Assembly: GCA_963744575.1 (NCBI GenBank)
Contig: CAVUUF010000001.1
Location: 301,761-365,760, forward strand
DNA: 64,000 nt
Origin: Palsa-504 sp963744575
GTDB lineage: Bacteria; Actinomycetota; Actinomycetes; Streptosporangiales; Streptosporangiaceae
Direction of reading: 5' to 3'
Shown here: positions 55,802 to 64,000 of the stretch, piece by piece
Position numbering within the stretch: position 1 is the stretch's first letter
Layout: each line of letters begins with the position of its first letter
Translations under genes and position numbers: made by a program
The notes under the pieces: model-generated
Told to the model about the DNA's origin: nothing
Database searches by the model: none
Seen by the model: only the letters and a program-made list of their open reading frames with translations

Positions 55802-58298
55802 CCGTCCTTGCGGGACTGGAGCAGGCGCGCGCCGGGTCACCAGCACGCGCGACCGGCGCGGAACTGGCGGCACGATTCCCGGCGCGGGCACCGCAATCGT
55901 CGTGGCCAGTGGCCAGGACATCGCGGGAGCAGGTCCTTGCCCGGGTCCTGGCAGCTCCGTTCGTTTTGGGTAACGATCTGAGCCAGCAGACCCGCCGCCA
56001 GGGCGTTCTCACCGTGCTGGGCTGGCTGCAGGCGCAGCCGGGGAGCACGTGGCAGGAACGCTGGGCGGCCAGCGGCGCCGAGACGGTCCCCGACTGGCGG
56101 GATCTGGCCGCGGCCTGGCGGGCCAGGCGGCTGGGCGGGCCGGTGCCGGGCCAGCGCCCGCCGCATGCCAGCCCGGGGCTGATGGTGCTGATCTGCGCCG
56201 ACGTGGTCCGGCCCTCGCTGAGCTGGCTGGCGGGGTTCGCACCCGTCCGCCGGGGCCTGGCGAGGAAATGGCCCGGACCCGCGACAGTGCCGCATTTGCC
56301 GAGCTGACCACGATGTGCCAGGCCGGCCACGTGGGTTCTCAGACCAGGCAGACCGCGCTGCTGCGGATCGCGCTGATCATGGCCGCCAAGGGCGGCGGCG
56401 TCGGCGACGTCATTGTCGGAGACTGCCTGGAACTGCTGGAGGCCACCGGGCAGGCAGGCGTCCCGCTGCACGGGGGCGCGAACAGCCCGCTGTTCTACCA
56501 GCTCCTGCGGGCCCGCGGCGGTTTCCCGGCCAGCGCGCCGGCGGCGCTGCGCGTATTCTCCGGCCGCGGCCAGCCGGCCGCGGCCCAGCTGATCGGCCGC
56601 TATGGCATCCAGTGCCGCCCGGTACGCGATCTGCTCGTGGACTACCTGGCCGAACGCCAGCCGTCGCTGGACTTCTCCTCGCTGAACAACCTCGCCTACC
56701 ACCTGGGCAAGCTGTTCTGGCGGGACCTGGAAACCCACCACCCCGGGATCAGCTCGCTCAAGCTCCCGCGTGACGTGGCCGCGGCATGGAAGCAGCGGGT
56801 GATGACCAGGACGACCACAACGCTCACACCGCAAGGACAGCCCGTCCAGGCCGCGCAGCCCCGGCTTAACGGGCGCAGCATCTTGACCACCGTCAGAGCG
56901 TTCTACCTTGACCTTGCCGAATGGGCCGAGGACGACCCGTCTCGCTGGGGTCCCTGGGTCGTCCGCTGCCCGGTCACCGCCACCGACGCGTCCCACAAAA
57001 AGGACCGGTCCCGGCGCAAGTCCCGCATGGATCAGCGGACCCGGGAACGCCTGCCGGTCCTGCCCGCCCTGGCCGCCTTCGCCGGCCGCCAGCAGCAGGC
57101 GGCCGCCGAGCTGCTCAGCGCCGCGCAGGCCACCACCCCGGCAGGGCTGTTCACTGCCGCCGGGCAGACCCTGCGACGGTCGGTGATGAAGACCAGGACG
57201 ACCGGGCGGATCTGGGCCGACGACCCCGGCACCAGCACCGGCAAGCGCCGCGACCTCACCTTCGAAGAACACCGCGCGTTCTGGACCTGGGCGACGGTCG
57301 AGGTGCTGCGGCATACCGGCATCCGGATCGAGGAGCTGACCGAACTCTCTCACCACAGCCTCATCCAGTACCGCCTCCCCACGACCGGTGAGCTGGTGCC
57401 GTTGCTGCAGATCGCTCCCTCCAAGACCGACACCGAGCGCCTGCTGGTGATCTCACCCGAACTCGCCGACGTGCTGAGCGCGATCATGTCCCGGATCCGG
57501 GACCCCGGCGGGAAGGTTCCGCTGGTGGTCTCCTACGACGCCTGCGAGCGCGTCTACAACCCGCCGATGCCGCTGCTGTTCCAGTGGCGATGCCGGCTGG
57601 AGGACCGGGCCATGTCGCAGAACGCACTGCGCGACTACCTCGACCACGCGCTGGCCGAGATCGGGGCGAAGGACGCCAGCAACCGCCTGATGCGCTACAC
57701 GTTCCACGATTTCCGCAGGATCTTCGTCACCGACGCGATCATGCACGGCCTGCCGCCGCACATCGCCGCGCTGGTCGTCGGGCATCGCGACGTGAACACC
57801 ACCATGGGCTATAAGGCCGTCTACCCCGAAGAGACCATCAACGGGCACCGGGCGTTCATAGCCCGGCGGCGGGCGCTGCGCCCATCGGAGGAATACCGCG
57901 TCCCCAGCGACGCCGAGTGGGAAGAATTCCCCGGGCATTTCGAGCGCCGCAAGCTCTCACTGGGCACCTGCGGCCGTTCCTACGACACTGGCTGCATCCA
58001 CGAGCACGCCTGCATCCGCTGCCCGCTGCTGCGCCCGGACCCGGCCGGACGCCCCCGGCTGACGGAGATCCGCGACAACCTGACGGCCCGGATCGCCGAA
58101 GCCACCGCCAACGGCTGGGCCGGGGACGTGGACGGCCTCACCCTCAGCCGCACCGCCGCCGAACACCAGCTCGACCAGATGGACCAGATCGCCGCTCACC
58201 GCGCCGCCGCCGTCTACCTGGGCATGCCCGCATTCTCCGACGTCGCCGGACAGACCGTCACCACCCCCGCACCCCGCCCGGCGCACACACGCCCATGA
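55798..58298 (+). pseudogene. Large tyrosine recombinase (TnpB-like), one frameshift
   Basis: About 830 residues in two frames. Frame one starts MTVLAGLEQARAGSPARATG and runs to SWLAGFAPVRRGLAR near 56265. Frame two then continues EMARTRDSAAFAELTTMCQA. Motifs: VLRHTGIRIEELTELSHHSL (Arg I), YTFHDFRRIFVTDAI (His-x-x-Arg), LVVGHRDVNTTMGYKAVYPE (His and Tyr). The C-terminal Cys cluster GTCGRSYDTGCIHEHACIRC, PLL is typical of this TnpB-like family and may bind zinc. A single indel separates the parts; it may be real or an assembly error. Confidence 0.75.
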
Positions 58299-58342
58299 TC
58301 TCCCGGCGCATGCGATCGCTTACTCTCCGTAGTGATAGAGAA

Positions 58343-59284
58343 GACATGTCCGATGCCGAGTGGCTGGCCGACGTGGCCGCGCACGGGATGGTGCGGCCTA
58401 GCTTCGTGCCGCCGCCGGCGATCCGGGAGCTGCGGGAGCTGACGCGTTACCGCAAGACCCAGATCGACGTCCGGGCCGCGGAGATCGCCCGGCTGGAGAA
58501 GGTGCTCCAGGACGCCGGGATCAAGCTGACCTCGGTCGCCTCCAAGGTGCTGACCCAGTCCGGGCGGGCGATCATCGAGGCGCTGATCGCCGGGCAGCGT
58601 GACCCGGCGGCCCTGGCCGGGCTGGCCAAGGGCAAGCTGCGCCCGAAGATCCCGCAGCTGACCGCGGCGCTGGCCGGCCATTTCGGCGCGCATCACGCCG
58701 CCGTCGCGGCCTGCATCCTGGGCCACCTGGACTTCCTGGACGCGGCGATCGCCAGGCTCGATGAGCAGGTCGCCGCCCGGGTGGCAGAGGGCTACCAGCC
58801 AGCCGCCCGGCTGCTGGCCGATGTCCCAGGACTGGAGCGGCGAAGCATCGAGGTCATCATCGCCGAGACCGGCGCCGACATGAGCCGGTTCCCCAGCCCG
58901 GCGCACCTGGCCTCGTGGGCGGGCCTGTGCCCGGGCAACCACGAGTCAGCCGGCAAGCGCCGCCGGGTGGCCACCACGCCCGGCAACCAGTGGCTGCGCC
59001 GCACCATGATCGAGTCGGCCCGGGCCGCGGCGCGGACCAAGGGCAGCTACTTCGGCGCCCAGTACCGGCAGATAGCCCGCCGCCGGGGCCCGAACAAGGC
59101 CGCTGTCGCGGTCGCCCACAGCCTCCTCGACGTGATCTGGCACATCCTCACCACCGGAGAGGTATTCACTGACCTCGGCGAGGACTACTTCACCTCCCGC
59201 CAGGACAAGGAGCACCAGGCCCGCCGCCTGATAGGCCAGCTGGAGAAACTCGGCTTCACCGTCCAGCTCACCGAAGCCGGGTAA
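58343..59284 (+). pseudogene. IS110 copy 2 transposase, C-terminal part
   Basis: Resumes at D-MSDAEWLADVAAHGMVRPS, with the third and fourth acidic residues, then YRKTQIDVRAAEIARLEKVL (coiled coil), LLADVPGLERRSIEVIIAET, GADMSRFPSPAHLASWAGLC (Tnp_20) and TPGNQWLRRTMIESARAAAR. The stop is 79 bases before the IS110 right end. Together with 54175-54471 it gives a complete ~412-residue protein. Confidence 0.85.
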
Positions 59285-59363
59285 CCGGCCGGCCGCACCC
59301 ATCCGCCAGGGCTTCGCCCCGGCGAGCTGCCGCGCGCCCAAAAACGCCCGCATTTCACCCCAG

Positions 59364-60032
59364 ATCGAGCACCGGCTGTTCTCGGCCATCACCCTGAACT
59401 GGCGTGGCAGGCCTTTGACCAGCCACGAAGTCATCGTGAACAGCATCGCTGCGACCACCACCGGCACGGGCTTGACAGTGCGCGCCGAACTCGACCCAGG
59501 CAGTTACCCGACCGGGACCGAGATCAGCGATGCGCAGATGGCCGCGGTCCCGCTGGCCCGGCACCGCTTCCACGGCGACTGGAACTACACCATCCATCCA
59601 CACCTCACCCCGCCCCCGCCTGCCACCAGCGCCGCCGAGCCCAGCAGGATTGCCGCCGGTTCCCCCGACCGCGTCACGCTGTCGCATCCGGCGCTGACCG
59701 GCATGTCCCGCCGGCACCTGGACGAACTGATCGCTGAACTTGCCGGACCGCAGGAAACCCAGCGCGAGCAGAGCCGGCACCGGCGGCGCGGCACCGAGCG
59801 CCGCCGCGCGGCCGGAGCAGGCCCGCGCGCCAAGCTCACCAACGCCGACCGGATCCTGGCCACCGTGCTCTACCTGCGCAGACTTTGCACCCAAGCAGTT
59901 CGCCCGCTTCTGGAAGAACACGGACACGCCATCACACCCGCGACCGCCCGGTTCCCCGCACCGGCAGACCTGATCACCTTCCTCGCAGCCGAGGACGCCG
60001 AACCGACAGCACAGATCAAACCAGCGTGTTAA
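59364..60032 (+). pseudogene. ISAzo13 transposase, C-terminal part
   Basis: IEHRLFSAITLNWRGRPLTS (catalytic Glu), HEVIVNSIAATTTGTGLTVR, AELDPGSYPTGTEISDAQMA, FHGDWNYTIHP. A further ~100 residues (KLTNADRILATVLYLRRLCT, then VRPLLEEHGHAITPATARF) look like a second HTH unit with a small internal loss. The stop lies at the inner edge of the terminal repeat. Confidence 0.8.
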
Positions 60033-60049
60033 TTCTCTGCGATTCCTAA

Positions 60050-61302
60050 GCGCCCTCTGAGGCCATAGGCAATCGACGCGCACGCGCACACGGTCCTCAT
60101 CAGCAGTACGTGGCGGCACCCTGGCACGAACGCCTGCTGCTTCGGCAGAACCTCACAGCTCTGGTTGCCAATTAGCTCATCGCAGAAGCGGACGACGGTC
60201 TTCAGGGCGGCGATGCATATATACACAGGTCAGCTGACCATGCCCTGGACCATAATCAAAGGCTGCCGGCGGCCAGCGACGCGTGCCCGCGCAGATAACG
60301 GCGCGCTGACCGCCGTTCTGTACTGGAACAATCCCTTCGGTACCGTCTGTTGGAGACGCGCAGAACGGGCCGTTAGGTGCGGCTACTGCAAATCCGGCAG
60401 GTCCTTTGCCTCGTTCCGCGAAGGCGTCGGGTGCGGGGTCAGCCGCTGTGGTCCGGCAGGATGTCCGGCCAGCGCTGATCGCGCAGCTCCCACGGATTCG
60501 CATCGAGTAGCTCGGCTGTCTCCTGCCGTTCAGCACGAAGCGGGAAGCTCTGTCGAGGTCACGGGCGAAGCCGTGGGTCAGGTGCGGGCGTTCAGGGCCT
60601 GCCTCTGCTTGGCGCAGGCGGCGGACAGCCGCTGGTAGAACCAGACAGTTTGGTATCCGTCCGTGTACCGTGCGTGGCGTAGCTGGATGACCAGGTTGGC
60701 GTAGGCGGTGCCGGCGATGAGCAGGTCCGGCCAGCACGAGCCGGCGAACTGGGCGCGGATCTTGCGGTAGCCGCTTCGGGGACGTCTTGCGTGCTCAACG
60801 GGTACGTGCAGGCGACGAGGCCGCTGTCCGCTGGTGTGCCCGGGTGGACGCTTCTCAGCACGCCGATGAGCAGCCGGGGGTGACGAAGGCTGCGCCGATC
60901 ATGCGGCGGCGTGCGCGGGCCGATCGGTACTTGATCGCCGGCAGCCAGTGCGCGGTGAGGTGGTCAAGCGTGGCGGGAACTTCTTGTGTGCGCGTAATTC
61001 GAGGCGCGATGGCTTGGCGGGCAGGGCCCTGGGTGTCGTGGTGGCCGCTATCGCGGCTGGCTCCCACGGTCGGCGGTGACCGGCGGGTTCACCACACGGG
61101 ACCGTCCACGGAACACTCACAGGACCGCTGCGCGTCCTGTGGCGGTGATGCCGCGGGCTGGGCGCAGGCCTGGCAGTGGCGGCTCGGGGCGGGAGATGGC
61201 GCGGGGGTACGGGCCGGCGTAGGGTTTCCGCAGGGTTCTCTCCGCATCGGAGCTGGTGGGGGTGGGGCGGCGGGCTGTGAGCGTGCGAAGGGCGTTGGGG
61301 CC
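60050..61302. other. Gap left of the nSTAND gene
   Basis: No intact gene. An AT-rich box-B-like block is near 60208-60224 (TGTATATATGCATCG on the minus strand). Minus-strand frames at 60578-60745 and ~60880-60985 look protein-like but match no family I know. Confidence 0.35.
60578..60745 (-). pseudogene. Unknown protein-like fragment
   Basis: The minus strand reads QFAGSCWPDLLIAGTAYANL, VIQLRHARYTDGYQTVWFYQ, RLSAACAKQRQALNART-stop. The Tyr/Trp/Phe content is unlike GC-rich shadow frames. No start codon or ribosome site can be assigned, and I do not recognise the family. Confidence 0.25.
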
Positions 61303-64000
61303 GTGGCGGAGCAGCCGGGTCTGACTTTCGCCGGGCTGCTGCGGCAGCTGCGGGCCGAGGCCAGGCTGACCCAGGAGGAGCTGGCCGAGGCGGCGACTCT
61401 TTCCCCGCGGTCGGTCAGTGACCTGGAGCGGGGCATCAGCCGCACGGCCCGTAAGGACACCGCCGTGCTGCTGGCCGGCGCCCTGGGCCTGGCCGAGCCG
61501 GTGCGATCGCTGTTCGCCGCGGCGGCCCGCGGGCGCGTCCCGGCCGCGGAGGTGCTGATGGCCGCAGGGGGCGGGGCCGGTCCGGCACCGGGCGGTCTGG
61601 CGCCTGGCGGTGGCCCGGCGTGGCCGGGGTGTCCGTATCTGGGGCTGGTGCCGTTCGGGGAGCGGGACGCGCCGGTTTTCTACGGGCGCGGTGAGCTGGC
61701 GGGCCAGCTGGTCCGGCGGCTGGCCGGGCGGCTGGACGGGCCGGGGATCCTGCTGGTGGCCGGGGAGTCGGGGGCCGGGAAGTCCTCGCTGCTGCAGGCG
61801 GGGCTGATGCCTCGGCTGGCGGCCGGTGCCCTGGGCCCGGGGTCCGAGCGGTGGCCGCGGCGGGTGATCCGGCCCGCGGACAGTCCGTTGCGGGAACTGG
61901 CGATGCAGCTGGCCGGGATGGCCGGTACCGATCCGGTTTCGGTGTACCGGTCGCTATCGGCGGCACCGGGTGAGGCGCCGATGCTGGCCGAGCAGGCGGT
62001 GCGGGTGGCCGTCGGCCGCAGTACGGACACCGGGCCGGGCGGGCCGGCCGATGCCGCGGCCGCCGTCCCGCCGCGCCTGGTCCTGGTGGTCGACCAGTTC
62101 GAGGAGCTGTTCACCACTGGTGAGGGCACGGAAGCCGAACGGGCGGGGCAGGAGGCGTTCATCGCGGCGCTGCACGCGGCGGCCACCGTCCCGGTCGGCC
62201 CATACAGAGTCTCGCAGGCGCTGGTGGTCGCGGCGGTGCGCGCGGACTTCCTCGGCCGGCTCATCGCCTACCCGCCGTTGAAGGCCGCGCTGGATGCGGG
62301 GCCATTCACGGTTGGGCCGATGAGCGAGGCCGAACTGCGGCTCGCGATCACCGGTCCCGCTGCCGAGGCCGGCCTGGTCGTGGAGCCGGCCCTGGCCGAC
62401 GCGGTGATCGCCGAGCTGCGCGGCGGGACTGCGCAGGGGCTGGGTAGCGGGGTGCTGCCGCTGATGTCGCAGGCGATGGCTGCCACCTGGGAGCGCCGCG
62501 AGGGCTGCGCGCTGACCCTGCGCGGCTACCAGCGGGCGGGCGGCGTCGCCAACGCGGTCAACTGCGGCGCCCAGGCCGCCTACGACGCCCTGACCGCCGG
62601 GCAGCAGGACGCGGCCCGCCTGGTCTTCGCCCAGCTCACCGTGATCACCCCGGATGGCCAGGTCGCGCGGCGCCGGTGCGCCCGGGCCGACCTGCGCTCC
62701 CCGAAGCCGGAGAAGGCGGCAGACATCAACGCGGTCGTCGACGTCTTCAGCGCCCGCCGCCTGCTGGTCCTCGGCCAGGACAGCGTCGAGATCGCGCATG
62801 ACGTGCTGCTGCACGCCTGGAAACAGCTCCAGGACTGGCTGGGAGATGACCAGCTCGACCGGGCCCTGTACAGCCAGGTGGTCACCGACGCGGCCACCTG
62901 GGATGCCAACGGCCAGGACTCCTCCTACCTGTACCGGCCGGGCCGGCTCGTCACCATCGACGCCGTCACCGCCCGCTGGCAGATCGCCCCCGCCCGCTAC
63001 CCGCCGCTACCCGCCACCGGCCAGGCGTTCCTGCGCGCCGCTCACCACGCCGCGCGCCGCGGCGTCCGGCGGCGGCGCGCTGCGATCGCCGGCCTGCTGG
63101 CCCTGACCGTGGCCGCCGTCAGCGCGGCCGGGATCGCCGTACACAATGCCGCCAGCGCCTCCCGGCAACACGTTATCGCCCTGTCTCGCCAGCTCGCCGC
63201 GGAAAGCCTTGCCATCGCCCCCGCCGACCCGGTGACCGCGCGGCGGCTGGCGGTTGCCGCCTGGCGTGTCTTCCCCACCGACCAGTCCCTGGCCGCCATG
63301 ACAGCTTTGCTAGCCGAGCAGCAGCAAGAAGGTATCCTGCCCTCCGGCTCAGGCGCGGGCGGCGTGGCGTTCAGCCCAGACGGCAAGCTGCTGGCCACCG
63401 CCGACAGCGACGGCACAGTGCGGCTGTGGAACCCGGCCACCGGGCAGGCCGTCGGCGCTCCCCTCCCGGCCGCCGCCAGCCCCGGCCTCGCCGTGACCGC
63501 GGTGGCATTCAGCGGGGACGGCAGGCTGCTAGCCAGCGGCGACAGCCACGGGACCGTTCGGCTGTGGAACCCCGCCACCAGGCAGCCCGTCGGCGCCCCC
63601 CTCCCAGCTTCCGGCCTGGGCCTCGCCGTGACCGCGGTGGCATTCAGCCCGGACGGCAGGCTGCTAGCCAGCGCCGACAGCGACGGCACTGTGCGGCTGT
63701 CGAACCCGGCCACCGGGCAACTCGTGGAAACCCCCATCCCGGTCGCCACCGGCCCCGGCCTCGCCGTGATCGCGGTAGCGTTCAGCCCGGATGGCGAGCT
63801 GCTGGCCACCGCCGACGCCGAGGGGACCGTGTGGCTGTGGAACCCGGCCACCGGGCAGCCCGTCGGGATCCCCCTCCCGGCTGATACCGGCCCGCCGGGC
63901 GGCGCGACCGCGGTGGCGTTCAGCCGGGACGGCAAGCTGCTGGCCACCGCCGGCACCGACGGCACCGTGCGGCTGTGGAACCCGGCCACCGGACAACCCG
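61303..64000 (+). CDS. HTH-nSTAND-WD40 protein (partial, runs off the window)
   Basis: At least 899 residues, open at 64000. Residues ~8-65 are an XRE-type HTH (FAGLLRQLRAEARLTQEELA, EAATLSPRSVSDLERGI). The nSTAND1 NTPase follows: CPYLGLVPFGERDAPVFYGR, LLVAGESGAGKSSLLQAGLM (Walker A), PPRLVLVVDQFEELFTTG (Walker B). After a winged-helix-like part (VEIAHDVLLHAWKQLQDWL) comes one membrane helix (AIAGLLALTVAAVSAAGIAV, ~residue 595), then WD40 blades from ~685: VAFSPDGKLLATADSDGTVR, LWNPATGQ, five visible. STAND ATPases of this type are signal-sensing switches, some in anti-phage defence. GTG start; no strong ribosome site. Confidence 0.9.
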   Translation, partial: MAEQPGLTFAGLLRQLRAEARLTQEELAEAATLSPRSVSDLERGISRTARKDTAVLLAGALGLAEPVRSLFAAAARGRVPAAEVLMAAGGGAGPAPGGLAPGGGPAWPGCPYLGLVPFGERDAPVFYGRGELAGQLVRRLAGRLDGPGILLVAGESGAGKSSLLQAGLMPRLAAGALGPGSERWPRRVIRPADSPLRELAMQLAGMAGTDPVSVYRSLSAAPGEAPMLAEQAVRVAVGRSTDTGPGGPADAAAAVPPRLVLVVDQFEELFTTGEGTEAERAGQEAFIAALHAAATVPVGPYRVSQALVVAAVRADFLGRLIAYPPLKAALDAGPFTVGPMSEAELRLAITGPAAEAGLVVEPALADAVIAELRGGTAQGLGSGVLPLMSQAMAATWERREGCALTLRGYQRAGGVANAVNCGAQAAYDALTAGQQDAARLVFAQLTVITPDGQVARRRCARADLRSPKPEKAADINAVVDVFSARRLLVLGQDSVEIAHDVLLHAWKQLQDWLGDDQLDRALYSQVVTDAATWDANGQDSSYLYRPGRLVTIDAVTARWQIAPARYPPLPATGQAFLRAAHHAARRGVRRRRAAIAGLLALTVAAVSAAGIAVHNAASASRQHVIALSRQLAAESLAIAPADPVTARRLAVAAWRVFPTDQSLAAMTALLAEQQQEGILPSGSGAGGVAFSPDGKLLATADSDGTVRLWNPATGQAVGAPLPAAASPGLAVTAVAFSGDGRLLASGDSHGTVRLWNPATRQPVGAPLPASGLGLAVTAVAFSPDGRLLASADSDGTVRLSNPATGQLVETPIPVATGPGLAVIAVAFSPDGELLATADAEGTVWLWNPATGQPVGIPLPADTGPPGGATAVAFSRDGKLLATAGTDGTVRLWNPATGQP
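63364..64000 (+). repeat. Tandem WD40-encoding DNA repeats
   Basis: Five units of roughly 125-145 bp carry nearly the same DNA, for example GACGGCAAGCTGCTGGCCAC and CGGCTGTGGAACCCGGCCAC. The units begin near 63364, 63499, 63634, 63772 and 63913. Similarity at DNA level indicates recent amplification. The array continues beyond the window. Confidence 0.7.

Larger units (their letters stand above)
54472..58342 (+). mobile_element. Tn554-like tyrosine-recombinase transposon (inner core)
   Basis: ~3.9 kb inserted in the IS110 transposase gene. GAC occurs at both joints (54469-54471 and 58343-58345), and joining there restores GRKTD-MSDAEW. It has no terminal inverted repeats, as expected for Tn554-type elements. 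It encodes a 417-residue and an ~830-residue tyrosine recombinase with overlapping ends, like TnpA and TnpB. No TnpC-like gene and no passenger gene is present. Confidence 0.75.
53960..59363 (+). mobile_element. IS110-family element, copy 2, itself interrupted (middle shell)
   Basis: Inserted exactly between AAG and ATC of the ISAzo13 codons Lys-Ile, with no duplication, as IS110 elements do. Without the inner transposon it is ~1.53 kb: a ~215-base non-coding left end, the transposase, and a ~75-base right end. Its transposase is split at GRKTD/MSDAEW. Confidence 0.8.
52938..60049 (+). mobile_element. ISAzo13-type insertion sequence, interrupted (outer shell)
   Basis: The termini are a perfect 21-bp inverted repeat: TAGGAATCGCAGAGAATTAA C at 52938-52958 and its complement at 60029-60049. 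Without the insert the element is ~1.7 kb. The transposase gene is split after codon Lys of GTSKWNK by a 5.4-kb insertion (53960-59363). No clear target duplication is seen at the outer ends. Confidence 0.85.

Noticed and set aside
55680..57356. Minus-strand 558-codon open frame
   Set aside because: Antisense to the TnpB-like recombinase, no ribosome site, shadow composition.
54548..58298. Recombinase-in-trio (RIT) element
   Set aside because: The apparent second and third recombinase frames are one gene with a single frameshift, giving two recombinases as in Tn554-type elements.
63364..64000. Minisatellite or CRISPR-like tandem repeats
   Set aside because: The unit is coding and corresponds to WD40 blades; there are no unique spacers between short repeats. 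No CRISPR array was seen anywhere in the window.

Overview
The window is very GC-rich DNA from an actinomycete. The evidence is strong third-position GC bias, a HrdB/SigA-type sigma-70 factor, a large LuxR-type (LAL) regulator, ECF42-type sigma factors, an HTH-nSTAND-WD40 protein and GTG/TTG starts. The genus cannot be fixed from the sequence; a soil actinomycete with a large genome is the natural reading. I saw no rRNA, no tRNA and no CRISPR array.

Layout. 1-5.2 kb holds an ECF sigma factor, then a scrapyard: tails of IS110 and IS256 transposases, a MerR tail, an IS3-like element, and an aarF/ubiB remnant cut off by that element. 5.4-8.8 kb looks like a storage-granule and stress locus: a CBM48 glycogen-binding protein, a phasin-SAP protein with a near-consensus promoter and a tandem operator-like repeat, and an RsbU-like PP2C phosphatase. 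8.8-10.7 kb is a chain of truncated genes joined at scars. 10.6-17.2 kb is coherent: TetR divergent from a SnoaL-like/NmrA-like pair, then a LAL regulator and an FAD oxidoreductase. 18.0-18.9 kb is an internally deleted IS1380-type element. 19.0-26.1 kb carries two separate ECF42 sigma/DGPF(YCII) modules in opposite orientation, one in a five-gene operon with a hydrolase, a DUF4287 protein and a DHFR-like reductase. 26.6-32.5 kb has an IS110 element, two VOC proteins, a 118-bp MITE and gene fragments. 33.2-34.7 kb is a principal-type sigma factor. 35-42 kb holds IS30, a second IS3-like copy, and a full IS1380-type element that splits a secreted beta-propeller gene with a clean 5-bp target duplication. 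42-50.7 kb has a DUF998-type membrane protein divergent from TetR, an acyl-CoA ligase, a hydrolase, a gyrB/parE tail, and a DUF1326-DUF2182-TauE cluster.

51.9-60.05 kb is the most unusual part. An IS5-like element abuts an ISAzo13-type element; the ISAzo13 transposase gene is split by an IS110 element; and the IS110 transposase gene is itself split by a Tn554-like transposon encoding two large tyrosine recombinases. All three levels can be reconstructed because both halves of each interrupted protein are present and rejoin. The window ends inside a large HTH-nSTAND-WD40 gene that continues beyond position 64000.

A family of short intergenic repeats with two conserved boxes lies in at least five otherwise empty gaps and matches nothing I recognise. 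Many genes carry single-base frameshifts, often in C/G runs; these could be real decay or assembly indels and should be checked before any pseudogene call is trusted.
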